Positions 48,680-58,187 are shown, counted from the stretch's first letter. The stretch: DNA of 64,000 nucleotides from Chloracidobacterium thermophilum B (GCF_000226295.1 NC_016024.1:2339501-2403500); one strand, 5' to 3'. Translations and numbers: made by a program. Notes: generated by a model from the sequence alone, not told the origin.

Positions 48680-49797
48680 GCGGCCACCTCGGCTGAACGG
48701 ACAGGCAGCAGCGCCGTAAACGCCTCGAACAGGTACGCCGCATCGTGCGGTCCCGGCGCAGCCTCCGGGTGGTACTGCACACAGAACACCGGCAGGTGGC
48801 GATGGCGGAAACCTTCGAGCGTACCGTCGTTGAGATTGATATGGGTCACTTCCAGTTCCTCCGGCAGACTTTCCGGGTCAACCGCAAAGCCGTGATTCTG
48901 CGAGGTGATTTCAACCTTGCCGGTCGTCAGGTTCTTGACCGGATGGTTGGCCCCACGATGCCCATACTTGAGTTTGAAGGTTCTGCCGCCAAACGCCAGC
49001 GCCAGCACCTGGTGTCCGAGGCAAATGCCGAAGGTGGGCAGGCGTTCCGCCAGGAGGCGCACCTCGCGGGCAATATCGGCGAGTGGCTCCGGGTCACCAG
49101 GCCCGTTCGAGAGAAATACGCCATCCGGCTGCAGGCGCAACACCTCTTCGGACGTGGTGGTTGCCGGCACAACCGTGATGCGGCAGCCGAGCGCCGCAAG
49201 ATGACGCAGAATGTTGAACTTGACGCCGAAATCATACGCAACGACATGCCACCGTCGTCGTTGGTACTCCGTGGAGTCTTCAGCGGCAGCCAGCGGCCAC
49301 GTGTAGGGTGCGGTGCAGGTCACGGTTTTTGCCAGAGCCGCCCCAACCATACCCGGCGCACCGGCCGCTTTGGCCACCAGGCGGGAGGCCTCGCGCTCAA
49401 CCGTGGAGATGACGCCGCGCATCGCCCCCCGCTCGCGGATGTGCCGCACCAGCGCCCGCGTGTCAATGCCCTCGATGCCGACAATCCCATGCCGCTTCAG
49501 GTAATGGCCCAGCGACTCCGTCGCCCGCCAGTTACTGACCACCGACGACAGTTCCCGCACGATAAAACCGGCCACGAAGGGTTGCCGTGACTCCACATCT
49601 TCGGGGTTGACCCCGTAGTTGCCAATGTGCGGACAGGTCATCGTTACCAACTGTCCGGCATAGGAAGGGTCGGTGAGCACTTCCTGGTAGCCCGTCATCG
49701 CCGTGTTGAACACGACTTCACCCGTTGTCTCACCGGCGGCGCCGATGCTTCTTCCGTAAAACAGGCGCCCGTCTTCGAGCGCGAGGATGGCTTCCAC
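48676..49797 (-). CDS. carA: Carbamoyl-phosphate synthase small (glutaminase) subunit
   Basis: Supplies ammonia from glutamine to CarB for carbamoyl phosphate, used for arginine and pyrimidines. 373 residues; GTG start at 49797, one base after the stop of the acyltransferase gene. N-terminal CPSase_sm_chain domain: [20 protein letters not shown] and [20 protein letters not shown]. Class I glutaminase triad: Cys in [17 protein letters not shown], then His and Glu in [13 protein letters not shown]. The large subunit gene carB is not adjacent, unlike in many bacteria. Confidence 0.95.
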   Translation of the reverse strand: MEAILALEDGRLFYGRSIGAAGETTGEVVFNTAMTGYQEVLTDPSYAGQLVTMTCPHIGNYGVNPEDVESRQPFVAGFIVRELSSVVSNWRATESLGHYLKRHGIVGIEGIDTRALVRHIRERGAMRGVISTVEREASRLVAKAAGAPGMVGAALAKTVTCTAPYTWPLAAAEDSTEYQRRRWHVVAYDFGVKFNILRHLAALGCRITVVPATTTSEEVLRLQPDGVFLSNGPGDPEPLADIAREVRLLAERLPTFGICLGHQVLALAFGGRTFKLKYGHRGANHPVKNLTTGKVEITSQNHGFAVDPESLPEELEVTHINLNDGTLEGFRHRHLPVFCVQYHPEAAPGPHDAAYLFEAFTALLPVRSAEVAA

Positions 49798-49798
49798 G

Positions 49799-50554
49799 TC
49801 AATCCGTCTCCACGTTTGAGGCTGTTTCCGCCGCAGCGGTTGGGGATGAGTCTAGCACGCGCCGGTCAGAGGGCGGTGCGCCTGCCCTGCGTTGTGCGGC
49901 CCTGCATTGTGAGGGATGTTCTGTTTCCCACCGGTGCAGCATGGTGTCCAGCTCTGCCTGCAACCGGGCCGTTGCGGCGGCAATGTCTTCTGCCGTTGCG
50001 CCCCGCCGCACCCAAATCGGTGGCCCGTAAAACACATGCCCGACCGTGAAGGGCTTGGGAACCCGGAAGGCATCCCAGGTGTTCAGCGTCCAGTGGCGTT
50101 CCGTCACGATACAGACCGGCTGGATGGGCGCGCCACTCAAGCTGGCCAGCATCGCCGCCCCATCTTTGGCGCGGTAGCGCGGCCCTTTGGGACCGTCAAT
50201 GGTGAAGGCCGCATCGGCTCCCTGCCGAATGGCTTTGACCATGGCTTTGAGCGCCGTCACGCTGCCCCGCGTCGCCGATCCCCGCGCCGCCCCAAAGCCG
50301 AAACGCCGGATGACCTCGGCAATGATGTCCCCATCCCGGCTCTGTGAGGTCATCACCACAATGCCACGTCGCTGAAAAAACAGCGTCGCAGCCAGAATCT
50401 GGTTGTGCCAGAAGGTGTAGATGATGGGTGTCGTCGGAGGCAGATGGCCGTGCAGCGGGTCGGGCAGGTCGCGCAGGTTGGACGTATCCAGGCGTATCGT
50501 CCACCCCAGAATCCGCAGGACAAGCGTTGCCAGTCCGGCCCACCACCGTGTCAT
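49799..50554 (-). CDS. DUF374 family lysophospholipid acyltransferase-like protein
   Basis: A 251-residue membrane-associated protein. The DUF374 and LPLAT features are present: [20 protein letters not shown] (with the HN variant of HX4D), [40 protein letters not shown] and [20 protein letters not shown]. The family adds acyl chains in outer-membrane lipid or lipid A synthesis; the specific acceptor is unknown. An N-terminal helix likely anchors it. The start overlaps the hisD stop by four bases, and the end lies one base from carA. The last 35 residues are a low-complexity tail. Confidence 0.85.
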   Translation of the reverse strand: MTRWWAGLATLVLRILGWTIRLDTSNLRDLPDPLHGHLPPTTPIIYTFWHNQILAATLFFQRRGIVVMTSQSRDGDIIAEVIRRFGFGAARGSATRGSVTALKAMVKAIRQGADAAFTIDGPKGPRYRAKDGAAMLASLSGAPIQPVCIVTERHWTLNTWDAFRVPKPFTVGHVFYGPPIWVRRGATAEDIAAATARLQAELDTMLHRWETEHPSQCRAAQRRAGAPPSDRRVLDSSPTAAAETASNVETD

Positions 50555-51945
50555 GGCTCGTCGTTCGAGGCAGTCTCCGGCGGTGACTCCACGGCCAGAA
50601 GGTTCTGTTTGCTTTCGGTCAGTGGATTGGTCGTCGGGGCTAGGGGGCCGCTGTGGCGCTCCATCCGCAGGCGAATCGAGCGCGCATGCCCGTCCAGACC
50701 TTCGGCCTCAGCCAAGCACGTTATCATGTCGGCCGTTTTGACCAACCGCCCCATCGTGTAGCGGATGAGGTTTGTCCGCCGCACAAAGTCATACACGCCC
50801 AGCGGGGAGAAAAAGCGCGCCGTGCCGCCCGTCGGCAGCACATGGCTCGGCCCGGCAAAGTAGTCTCCAACGGCCTCCGCCGAGGCAGCGCCGATGAAAA
50901 CCGCGCCGGCAAAGGTGATGTCCTCAGCCAAACGCTCTGGCTCAGCGGTCATGACCCCGACGTGTTCCGGCGCCATCCGGTTGACGAGCCGGACGGCCTC
51001 AGACAGGGACGCCACCAGGAAAATCGCCCCGAACCGCTCCAGCGCCGCCTCAACCACTTCCCGCCGCGAAAGGGTTGCTGCCTGATAGGCAAGCTGCTCA
51101 GCTACGGCCATGGCCAGCGTTTCGCTTGTGGTGACACAGACGGCTGCCGCCAGCTCGTCATGCTCGGCCTGGGCCAGCATATCGGCCGCCACGAGCACCG
51201 GGTCGGCCGTATCGTCGGCAATGATCACCACCTCGCTCGGCCCGGCAATGGTATCCACATCCACCACGCCGTACACCTGCCGTTTGGCCTCAGCTACATA
51301 CCGGTTGCCCGGCCCGACGATCTTCGCTACCCGTGGAACGCTCTCGGTTCCATACGCCAGCGCAGCAATCGCCTGCGCACCGCCAACGGTATAGACCTCG
51401 CTGATGCCGGCCTCGATAAGCGCCGCAGCCAGCACCGGCTGGGTCAGAAAGGACTTGGCCGGAGTGACGGCCACCAGCCGGGGGACGCCCGCGACCTGTG
51501 CCGGGACGGCCGTCATCAGAACCGTCGAAGGATAGGCCGCCTGTCCACCGGGCACATAGATGCCCACCGCGTCCAGCGGCTGGATGCGGTGCATGAGCTG
51601 GACGCCATCCGCCTGCTCCATCACCCGTGTGTATTCGCGCTGGAGTTCGTGGAAGTGGCGAATGTTTTTGGCCGCCATCCGCAGCGCCGTCCGTACTTCC
51701 GCTGACACCTGCCCGGCCAGCTTTTCGAGCAGGGCCGTTTCGACGCGCACGTTCTGCGCCGACAGGGATACGCCGTCGAACTTCTCGGTCAGAGCGAACA
51801 ACCCTTTGTCGCCCATCTCCCGTACCATCTGGATGATGTCTGATACCGTACGGGTCACATTCGGGTCAGCAACGAGCGTGTGACGCCTGAGAATCGTGGC
51901 AAGGCGCTCCTGCCCTGCCGCCTCATCGAGCCGAAAAACCTGCAT
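50551..51945 (-). CDS. hisD: Histidinol dehydrogenase
   Basis: Last two steps of histidine synthesis: oxidises L-histidinol to histidine with NAD+ and a zinc ion. It has 464 residues; the common length is about 430, and the extra is a C-terminal tail after GHARSIRLRMERH. Motifs: VYVPGGQAAYPSTVLMTAVP, VGGAQAIAALAYGTESVPRV, VDTIAGPSEVVIIADDTADP, AQAEHDELAAAVCVTTS and the late GPSHVLPTGGTARFFSPLGV. No other his gene is nearby. It sits between tatC (10 bp) and the acyltransferase gene (overlap of four bases). Confidence 0.95.
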   Translation of the reverse strand: MQVFRLDEAAGQERLATILRRHTLVADPNVTRTVSDIIQMVREMGDKGLFALTEKFDGVSLSAQNVRVETALLEKLAGQVSAEVRTALRMAAKNIRHFHELQREYTRVMEQADGVQLMHRIQPLDAVGIYVPGGQAAYPSTVLMTAVPAQVAGVPRLVAVTPAKSFLTQPVLAAALIEAGISEVYTVGGAQAIAALAYGTESVPRVAKIVGPGNRYVAEAKRQVYGVVDVDTIAGPSEVVIIADDTADPVLVAADMLAQAEHDELAAAVCVTTSETLAMAVAEQLAYQAATLSRREVVEAALERFGAIFLVASLSEAVRLVNRMAPEHVGVMTAEPERLAEDITFAGAVFIGAASAEAVGDYFAGPSHVLPTGGTARFFSPLGVYDFVRRTNLIRYTMGRLVKTADMITCLAEAEGLDGHARSIRLRMERHSGPLAPTTNPLTESKQNLLAVESPPETASNDEP

Positions 51946-51955
51946 AAGCTTCAGA

Positions 51956-53062
51956 CTATCCTACGGAACGAAGTTCTTTGCCGGTCTCTGCGGCCGGAGC
52001 GCTTGCATCCGCTTCACGCGGCCGTCCGAACACATAGGCAATCCCCACACTCAGGAAGTACAGCGCCAGCATCGGAACGGCAAAGATCATCATGTTGGGA
52101 ATATCCGAGGTTGGCGAGATAATGGCCGCCAGAACCAGGATGATCATCACGGCCAACCGCCAGATGCGGAGCAGAAACCCGGCCGTCACCAACCCCAGAC
52201 GCGCCAGCACGAAGACAACTGTTGGTAACTCAAAGACAATGCCCAGGCCAAGCACGATGGTGATGATGAGGTCGAAGTATTCATTGACTTCAATCATCGG
52301 CTGGAAGTCCTTGGCCGTGTCCAACAGAAACAGACACGCCCGGGGAAAGGCGATGTAGTACCCAAAGGCCGCGCCGAGCAGGAAAAAGCCGGTTCCCAGG
52401 ATGAGCACCGGGTACACATAGGCGCGCTCGTGCCGGTAGAGTCCGGGCGCAACAAAGGCATAGAGCTGATAGAGCGCAAACGGGATGGAAAAGAAAATGG
52501 CGGCGTAAAAGGCGACCTTGATATACAGGTTGAAAGCGCCCTGCACGGTATGCACCACCAACTGCCCCAGCGGATCAGGCGCGGCTGCCAGCAGTTCCGC
52601 CGAAGGCAGGGCAAAGCCCTCCGGCACGACCCGCTGCTGGATGACGAGCGTCTGGGCGGTTTCCAGGCGGCGTTTTCCCTGGGCATCCCGCGCAATTCGC
52701 GCTGGCACGGCCGTTCCCGGCGGCACGGTCAGCCCATCAATGGCGACGCCGGCCCCAAAGACATACGTCACCTGGGCGCCATCAGGTAAGTCAGACAGGC
52801 TTGGCAGTGGGGCACTGGTTCTGACCTGCGCCAGCCGCGAGGCCCGCAGGGCTTCCGCCACGGGCTTGGCCAGAAAACCATAGATGACATCGGCAAAGCC
52901 CCAGCACACGATGAAGGCAATGGCAATGAACGCCACGACATAGAACACCCGCCGCCGGAGTTCGTCCAGATGGTCGAGAAAGCCCATTGTGGCGGCAGCT
53001 TCCTCTTCTTCAGGCGGCCCGGCAAAAGGCTCGTCGGGTCTGATTTTTGGTTCATCCGCCAT
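51956..53062 (-). CDS. tatC: Sec-independent protein translocase TatC with enlarged periplasmic loop
   Basis: Receptor subunit for twin-arginine signal peptides. ATG 53062 gives 368 residues; E. coli TatC has 258. The core is standard: MGFLDHLDELRRRVFYVVAF at helix 1, SIPFALYQLYAFVAPGLYRHER at helix 2, and FDLIITIVLGLGIVFELPTV further on, six membrane helices in all. Between helices 1 and 2 the first periplasmic loop is about 80 residues longer than in E. coli (about residues 76-170, beta-rich, with AQVTYVFGAGVAIDG). Both ends carry acidic extensions. It follows tatB/A by 47 bp and precedes hisD by 10 bp. Confidence 0.93.
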   Translation of the reverse strand: MADEPKIRPDEPFAGPPEEEEAAATMGFLDHLDELRRRVFYVVAFIAIAFIVCWGFADVIYGFLAKPVAEALRASRLAQVRTSAPLPSLSDLPDGAQVTYVFGAGVAIDGLTVPPGTAVPARIARDAQGKRRLETAQTLVIQQRVVPEGFALPSAELLAAAPDPLGQLVVHTVQGAFNLYIKVAFYAAIFFSIPFALYQLYAFVAPGLYRHERAYVYPVLILGTGFFLLGAAFGYYIAFPRACLFLLDTAKDFQPMIEVNEYFDLIITIVLGLGIVFELPTVVFVLARLGLVTAGFLLRIWRLAVMIILVLAAIISPTSDIPNMMIFAVPMLALYFLSVGIAYVFGRPREADASAPAAETGKELRSVG

Positions 53063-53109
53063 GGCACACACCCTGGCAGCGGCCAGCGCCTGCACGCCGG
53101 CCGCCGGAC

Positions 53110-53658
53110 CTAGCCTTCATAGCCAATGGTCTCGACGGCTTCTACCGTCCCCGGACGGGGAACGAACACCGGGCCGGGAAACGCCACATCCGCCGGAGCT
53201 TCCACGGGCCGGAAGACCACAGCCGAAGCCGCAGAGGGGGAGACTGGTGGCGCTTCTGCCAACTCCGCCGCCGGTAATGCCTCGGCAAAGGACTCAGCGG
53301 GCGGCTGGGCTGACGATGCGGCCGCTGGGCGGACGGATGCGCGGGACAGGGACCCTTCGGCCGGCATGACTTCCGGCACGACTTCAGCCTCGGCCGCAGA
53401 CGGCTCGGCCGCAGACGGGGCGGCAAGGTCAACCGAAAGGTCTGGCAGCTTCACCTTCGAGGACAAATCCCTGGTCAGGCGCAACCGCTCGCTTTCCACC
53501 TCCGCTTCCCAGGTTTGCTTGAAGTCGTCGGCAGCCCGGCGCAACTGCGCCATGATTTCTCCCAGCCGACGACCAATCTCTGGAAGCTGGCGGGGGCCAA
53601 AAATGAAAAACCCAACGAGAAAGATGAAGATGAGTTCTGGCGTGCCGATTCCAAACAT
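53110..53658 (-). CDS. Tat translocase TatA/TatB subunit
   Basis: A 182-residue single-span protein. The N-terminus has the short helix with FGP hinge (MFGIGTPELIFIFLVGFFIF, then GPRQLPEIGRRLGEIMAQLR), followed by an amphipathic helix and a long acidic, Ala/Pro-rich tail (about 75-182). Length and the conserved Glu near position 8 fit TatB better than TatA, but the distinction is not certain. It directly precedes tatC, so the two form a minimal Tat unit; a TatA gene is expected elsewhere unless this protein does both jobs. Confidence 0.88.
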   Translation of the reverse strand: MFGIGTPELIFIFLVGFFIFGPRQLPEIGRRLGEIMAQLRRAADDFKQTWEAEVESERLRLTRDLSSKVKLPDLSVDLAAPSAAEPSAAEAEVVPEVMPAEGSLSRASVRPAAASSAQPPAESFAEALPAAELAEAPPVSPSAASAVVFRPVEAPADVAFPGPVFVPRPGTVEAVETIGYEG

Positions 53659-53762
53659 CGTGTCCGTTGACGCTCCCGGCCGCAGTGGCGGCGCGTTTCC
53701 TCACTTTACCGGAGAAACCCACGCAACGCATCCTTCGGCTGGCAGGTCAGCGTGGCGGGGTT

Positions 53763-54746
53763 TCAATCGCCTTCAAGGTAAAACAGGCTCAGGCGCGGTA
53801 CACCGTAACGTTCCCGCAGTTGCCGCGCCACGTAGTTGGCATGGGTCTGGGCATAGACGGCGGCTGACATCCCCTTGCGGTGCGCCTTGAGCGCGGCCGT
53901 GGCGGCTTGTGCGGCTTCCGCCTGGACTTCCGGCGGCGCATCCGCCTGAAGTGCAGCAAGCAGGCGGTCTTCCAGTTCGGACAAGGTCATTTCAACGGCT
54001 TCGAGATGAAGCGCCGCTTCCCCCTGCACCTGCCCGCCGAGCGTCCGAAGCTGTGCCACCACCGTTGGGAGCAACGTCCCAAGGTGCGCGTGTGGTGCAT
54101 CAGGACGAATCCGGGCAGAAAGCTGCTGGTGTGCGGCTGCGAGCGCGGCGGCCGCCGTTTCCAGAAAGGCCGCGACTTTGGCGCGTGACATGCCGCCGGT
54201 TTCAGGAGCAGTGGCGGCGGCCGGCGGCGAAGCCGCCCCAACCTGGGAGGCCCGATAAGCGGTGAAAGCATCTTCGACAAACGACTGGCAGTAGCCCAGG
54301 GAACGCACGGGGCGCGGACGCCCCTTTGGCTGGCGGGACATTTTCCTCGCATGCGCTTCGCACGCCTGGGCAATGGCGCGCAGCACCACTGGCAGCGGAA
54401 TGCCGGCTTTCTGCCAGCTTTCAACCAGCGCCCAGTCGAGCGGCGACAGGTGATAGGGCTTGCCACGGTGCGCCGTGAAAGCAGCTTCGATTTCGCTGAA
54501 GTAGCTGTAGTGGTTGAAATGCTTTTCAGGCAGCGCGGCCGGATCAGGCGTCACCGTGCCGGTTGGCGACGGCAAAGGCGCTACTTCGTCCGGCTCAGGA
54601 AAGGGCAGATCAAGCGCCACGTTCGGCGGAGGGGCGTCCGCCGGCAGAGGAGTGGCAGGCGGCTGGGGGCGCTTCCCCGTGGTCCGAAAGCCCAGGACGG
54701 GAAACGGAAAGGTCAGGAAGCGCGGCGGCTTTGGCGGATCACCCAT
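53763..54746 (-). CDS. Conserved unknown protein, HxxYFxEIE / SPLDWAL type
   Basis: A 327-residue protein with no named domain. A proline-rich N-terminus (1-75) leads to a conserved block (about 77-170): HFNHYSYFSEIEAAFTAHRG, LSPLDWALVESWQKAGIPLP and VVLRAIAQACEAH, then a Ser/Arg-rich stretch and LGYCQSFVEDAFTAYRASQ. The C-terminal half is helical and Ala-rich, with one long charged helix near the end. I associate this block with acidobacterial proteins of unknown function; that memory is not checked. It has no signal or membrane segment. It follows gpmA by 26 bp and precedes tatB by 104 bp. Confidence 0.7.
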   Translation of the reverse strand: MGDPPKPPRFLTFPFPVLGFRTTGKRPQPPATPLPADAPPPNVALDLPFPEPDEVAPLPSPTGTVTPDPAALPEKHFNHYSYFSEIEAAFTAHRGKPYHLSPLDWALVESWQKAGIPLPVVLRAIAQACEAHARKMSRQPKGRPRPVRSLGYCQSFVEDAFTAYRASQVGAASPPAAATAPETGGMSRAKVAAFLETAAAALAAAHQQLSARIRPDAPHAHLGTLLPTVVAQLRTLGGQVQGEAALHLEAVEMTLSELEDRLLAALQADAPPEVQAEAAQAATAALKAHRKGMSAAVYAQTHANYVARQLRERYGVPRLSLFYLEGD

Positions 54747-54772
54747 GGGCGATACTCAGCCGGCAGGTCTGG

Positions 54773-55378
54773 CTACAGATAGCGTTTGGCGAGGACGTTG
54801 CCCTCGGCATCCAGTTCATAGTAAAGCGGCGCACCGGTGGGAATGTTGAGTTCGAGCACTTCCGCCGGCGACAGGCGATCCAGGTGCATCACCAGTGCCC
54901 GCAGGCTGTTGCCGTGCGCCACGACCAGCACGTTCTTTCCGGCCCGCAGCAAAGGCAGGATATGCGCTTCGTAGTAGGGCAACACGCGCGCCGCCGTGTC
55001 GGCCAGGCTCTCGCCGTTCGGCGGGCGCACGTCATAGCTTCGCCGCCAGATTTTGACCTGCTCTTCACCGTATTGCCGGGCAGTTTCTGCCTTGTTCAGT
55101 CCCTGCAAGTCCCCGTAGTGACGCTCATTGAGCGCCTGATCGCGTGTGGTGGGCAGGTTGGTAAAACCGGCAGTGGCGCAGACCAAGTCAGCCGTCTGAA
55201 TGGCCCGCTGCAACACGGAAGTAAACAGATGGTCGAAGGTCAGGCCGGCCAGCTTCGCACCGGCAGCACGGGCTTCCTCCTCCCCCTTGGAAGAAAGCGG
55301 CACGTCCACCCAGCCGGTGAAGCGGTTTTCAAGATTCCACTGGGACTCCCCGTGGCGAAGCAGAACCAGGTAGGGCAT
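54773..55378 (-). CDS. gpmA: 2,3-bisphosphoglycerate-dependent phosphoglycerate mutase
   Basis: Interconverts 3- and 2-phosphoglycerate in glycolysis. The N-terminal [20 protein letters not shown] contains the catalytic His (RHGE) and [15 protein letters not shown] the conserved Arg; [19 protein letters not shown] and [19 protein letters not shown] are typical of GpmA, and [16 protein letters not shown] has the second catalytic His. At 201 residues it is shorter than the usual 230-250, mainly through a compact C-terminus, as in several non-proteobacterial forms. It lies between the enoyl-CoA hydratase (45 bp) and the unknown gene. Confidence 0.93.
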   Translation of the reverse strand: MPYLVLLRHGESQWNLENRFTGWVDVPLSSKGEEEARAAGAKLAGLTFDHLFTSVLQRAIQTADLVCATAGFTNLPTTRDQALNERHYGDLQGLNKAETARQYGEEQVKIWRRSYDVRPPNGESLADTAARVLPYYEAHILPLLRAGKNVLVVAHGNSLRALVMHLDRLSPAEVLELNIPTGAPLYYELDAEGNVLAKRYL

Positions 55379-55423
55379 GCGCAGCCTCGAAAGGGTTGTT
55401 CGGGTTACGGCGCACCACGTACA

Positions 55424-56200
55424 TCAGCGCCCGACGAAGTTGGGTTTCCGTTTTTCAAGAAAAGCGCGTACGCCTTCCTCCTTGTCCTCGCTGGCAAAAC
55501 ACAGGGCAAACAAATCCACTTCCCGGCGTAGCCCTTCGTCCAGGCCGGAGCGGGCCGCAGTTTTGACCGCCTCTTTGGCCATGCGGAGCGCTACCGGGCT
55601 TTTCTCGGCAATTTTGGCGGCCAGCGCCATGGTTTTCTCACGCAGCTCCGCGTGGGCAAAAACGTGGTTGACCAGCCCCAAAGCGTGCGCCTCTGCCGCC
55701 GTGATCATCTCCCCGGTGAGGATCATTTCCATGGCCTTGCCTTCCCCGACAAGGCGGGTCAGGCGCTGGGTTCCGCCACCGCCGGGAATGACTCCCAGGT
55801 TGATTTCGGGCTGTCCCAGCTTCGCCTGTTCGCTGGCCACCCGGATGTCACACGACAGGGCCAGTTCCAGCCCTCCGCCCAGGCAGAAGCCGTTGATCAT
55901 GGCGATGACCGGCTTGGGGAAGGTTTCCATGGCATCAAACGCCCGGCGCTGGGTCATGACTTCCCGCTGGCTGAGTGCCGTCTGCCCGGCAAACTCCCCA
56001 ATATCCGCCCCGGCAATGAAGGCCTTGTCTCCGGCGCCGGTGATGACCAGTACCCGCACCTCCGCATCTGACTGGAGGGCATCGAGCGCCGCCAGAATTT
56101 CGTTTCGCGTTGCAATGTTGAGCGCGTTGAGCTTGTTCGGCCGATTGACCGTCAGCACGGCAATGCGCTCGTGTTTTTCGATAAGCAGATTTTCGTACAT
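55424..56200 (-). CDS. Enoyl-CoA hydratase / isomerase family protein
   Basis: A 258-residue crotonase-fold enzyme that probably hydrates 2-trans-enoyl-CoA in fatty acid or butyrate-type metabolism. Oxyanion-hole blocks are AGADIGEFAG and NGFCLGGGLELALSCDIRVA, and both catalytic glutamates are placed as in true hydratases (GGGLELAL with first Glu; LGQPEINLGVIPGGGGTQRL with second Glu). The C-terminal trimerisation helix is complete. ATG 56200; a shared operon with trxB upstream (104 bp) and gpmA downstream is likely but not proven. Confidence 0.9.
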   Translation of the reverse strand: MYENLLIEKHERIAVLTVNRPNKLNALNIATRNEILAALDALQSDAEVRVLVITGAGDKAFIAGADIGEFAGQTALSQREVMTQRRAFDAMETFPKPVIAMINGFCLGGGLELALSCDIRVASEQAKLGQPEINLGVIPGGGGTQRLTRLVGEGKAMEMILTGEMITAAEAHALGLVNHVFAHAELREKTMALAAKIAEKSPVALRMAKEAVKTAARSGLDEGLRREVDLFALCFASEDKEEGVRAFLEKRKPNFVGR

Positions 56201-56304
56201 AGCCCTATGTCCCGCGCCCGGCTGCTGGTTTGCCTGAGCTGCCTGCGTTGTTACCTGCGTCCGGGCAGGCGATTTCCAGTGGTTTCAGTGTGGCGTGCCG
56301 AGGT

Positions 56305-57264
56305 CTAGTGGGCCGCGTGAGCCTGCTCTTCGAGCCACCGCTCGGCGTCAATGGCAGCCATACACCCCGTGCCGGCGGCCGTCACTGCCTGGCGATAGGT
56401 AAAGTCCTGTACGTCGCCGGCCGCAAAAACGCCCGGCACGCTGGTATGGGTCGAGCCGGGTTTTGTCAGGATGTAGCCCTGTGGATTGAGTTCGAGCTGC
56501 CCGACAAACAGGGACGTGTTCGGCTGATGGCCGATGGCGACAAACAGTCCGTCGCATTTGTAATCGAACACTTCGTCGGTCTTCAGGTTACGTAGCCGGA
56601 GACCGGTCACGCCCGTTTCCCGCTGCCCGTACACTTCTTCCACAACGGTCTCCCAGAGAAAGGTGATCTTGGGATTGGCAAAGGCCCGCGCCTGCATGAT
56701 TTTCGAGGCGCGCAGCTCACGCCGCCGGTGAATGAGTGTCACCTTCGTGGCGTATTTCGTCAGGAAGGTCGCTTCCTCAACGGCCGTATCGCCGCCGCCC
56801 ACAACGGCGACTTCGCGATCCTTGAAGAAAAAGCCATCGCAGGTGGCACAGGCGGAAACGCCGTAACCTTTGAGATGTTCTTCCGACGGCAGCCCCAGCC
56901 ACTTGGCGGAGGCGCCAGAGGAAACGATGACGGCATCGGCTGTGTATTCGTCATCCCGCGACCAGACCCGGAAGGGGCGGGTTTTGAAATCCACGGCCGT
57001 TACGTTGCGCGTCAGGATTTCCGTCTCAAAGCGCAAAGCCTGGGCGCGCATGTTGGCCATCAGCTCCGGGCCCAGGATGCCGTGCTGAAAGCCGGGATAG
57101 TTGTCCACATCGGTCGTAATCATCAGTTGCCCGCCGGGGATGTTTTCCGGGCCCTCGCCTTCAAAAAGCAACGGCTTCAGGTTGGCTCGCGCGGCATAGA
57201 TGGCGGCTGTAAAACCGGCCGGCCCCGAGCCAATGATGATGACTCTGCGATGCTGACTTGTCAC
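56305..57264 (-). CDS. trxB: Thioredoxin reductase
   Basis: FAD enzyme that transfers electrons from NADPH to thioredoxin. GTG 57264 is preferred as start, with GGAGGAG 9 nt upstream; it gives 319 residues beginning just before RVIIIGSGPAGFTAAIYAAR (FAD site). The redox-active disulphide is in VSACATCDGFFFK (CATC) and the NADPH fold is VAVVGGGDTAVEEA. The C-terminal GVFAAGDVQDFTYRQAVTAA is the second FAD block. The frame is open for another 18 codons upstream without homology. It is the first gene of the minus-strand block. Confidence 0.95.
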   Translation of the reverse strand: MTSQHRRVIIIGSGPAGFTAAIYAARANLKPLLFEGEGPENIPGGQLMITTDVDNYPGFQHGILGPELMANMRAQALRFETEILTRNVTAVDFKTRPFRVWSRDDEYTADAVIVSSGASAKWLGLPSEEHLKGYGVSACATCDGFFFKDREVAVVGGGDTAVEEATFLTKYATKVTLIHRRRELRASKIMQARAFANPKITFLWETVVEEVYGQRETGVTGLRLRNLKTDEVFDYKCDGLFVAIGHQPNTSLFVGQLELNPQGYILTKPGSTHTSVPGVFAAGDVQDFTYRQAVTAAGTGCMAAIDAERWLEEQAHAAH

Positions 57265-57533
57265 GTGGGGAACTCCTCCAGAGACCGACGTAACCAAACC
57301 ACTTGGCCGGTTCGTCACAAAGTGCCCGGCATCTTATGTCTGCCACCTTTGGCACTGCAAGCTTGTGCGCCATGCACTGGCCAGACCGGCCGGCAGACAG
57401 GCGTCCAACCGACCGTCCCGGCCGGGCAATTTGACAGCCCGTGATACAGTTCCGGGTTTGATCGCCCGCTGGTCAGGGACGTGCCCCCCAAGGGCCCCGT
57501 CCAGCGGCGTATGTTCACCAGGGAGGACATCGC
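57265..57533. other. Divergent region between trxB and the 3D-domain gene
   Basis: A 269-bp gap holding promoters for both directions. TTGCAG with CATAAG 16 bp away on the minus strand and TTGACA at 57431 on the plus strand are the best elements, but none forms a full convincing pair. No gene or RNA recognised. Confidence 0.4.
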
Positions 57534-58121
57534 ATGAGCTTACGTGCATCAGGTGAAACGGTACGTCGGGGGCTGCGTTTCTTTTCATTCAAGCCCTTGT
57601 TCACCTTTATCCTCGTCCTGCTGTCCATGGCCGGCAATCTGGCTGCCCGCGCCCAGCAGGGCCGCCCGACCCCGACCTCGCCCCAGACACCACAGCCGGA
57701 CGAAGCATCACAGACCTCATCACCTTCAACCCCATCCGCTGAGTTGACCCTCGACCTGCCCGCCACACCACCACTGCTCGGTTCTTTTTTCCTGCGCAAC
57801 GCTGAACCTTCCCCGCAGGCCGTTCCGTTTGTCGCCACGGCCTACAGCCTGAAAGGACGCACGGCGTCGGGGGAATACGTCCGGCCCGGCATTGTCGCGG
57901 CTGACCCCCGCGTGTTGCCGCTCGGCTCGGTCGTCAAGGTTCACGCCGGGCAGTATTCCGGTGTCTATCACGTCAAAGATACCGGCGGCCGCATTCGGGG
58001 ACGCCACATTGACATCTACATACCCTCCACCCGCGATGCCATCCGCTTTGGGCGGCGCACTGTCCGGGTGGAAGTCATCCGTACTGGACGGCCACAGCGC
58101 ACCAGACTGGGAACGCGGTAG
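57534..58121 (+). CDS. Exported 3D-domain protein (MltA/RlpA-type double-psi beta barrel)
   Basis: A 195-residue secreted protein. ATG 57534 with GGGAGGA about 8 nt upstream. An N-terminal membrane-export segment at about 20-40 (FTFILVLLSMAGNLAARA) ends near AQQ, then a Pro/Ser/Thr linker. The C-terminal 3D domain (about 95-190) shows its three Asp: VATAYSLKGRTASG, VAADPRVLPLGSVVKV and VKDTGGRIRGRHIDIY. This fold is found in lytic transglycosylases and spore cortex enzymes that cut peptidoglycan. It precedes a NamZ-like gene, another glycan-directed enzyme, on the same strand behind a terminator. Confidence 0.87.
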   Translation: MSLRASGETVRRGLRFFSFKPLFTFILVLLSMAGNLAARAQQGRPTPTSPQTPQPDEASQTSSPSTPSAELTLDLPATPPLLGSFFLRNAEPSPQAVPFVATAYSLKGRTASGEYVRPGIVAADPRVLPLGSVVKVHAGQYSGVYHVKDTGGRIRGRHIDIYIPSTRDAIRFGRRTVRVEVIRTGRPQRTRLGTR

Positions 58122-58152
58122 CCGCGCTCGTCCTTTCGGGCGGTGCCTGGCA

Positions 58153-58187
58153 GCGCGGATGGATGAAAACCTCATCCGCGCTTTTTT
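58153..58187 (+). terminator. Rho-independent terminator after the 3D-domain gene
   Basis: A 9-bp stem (GCGCGGATG with CATCCGCGC, 11-nt loop) followed directly by six T, 32 bp after the stop codon. It separates the 3D-domain gene from the NamZ-like gene. Confidence 0.92.
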
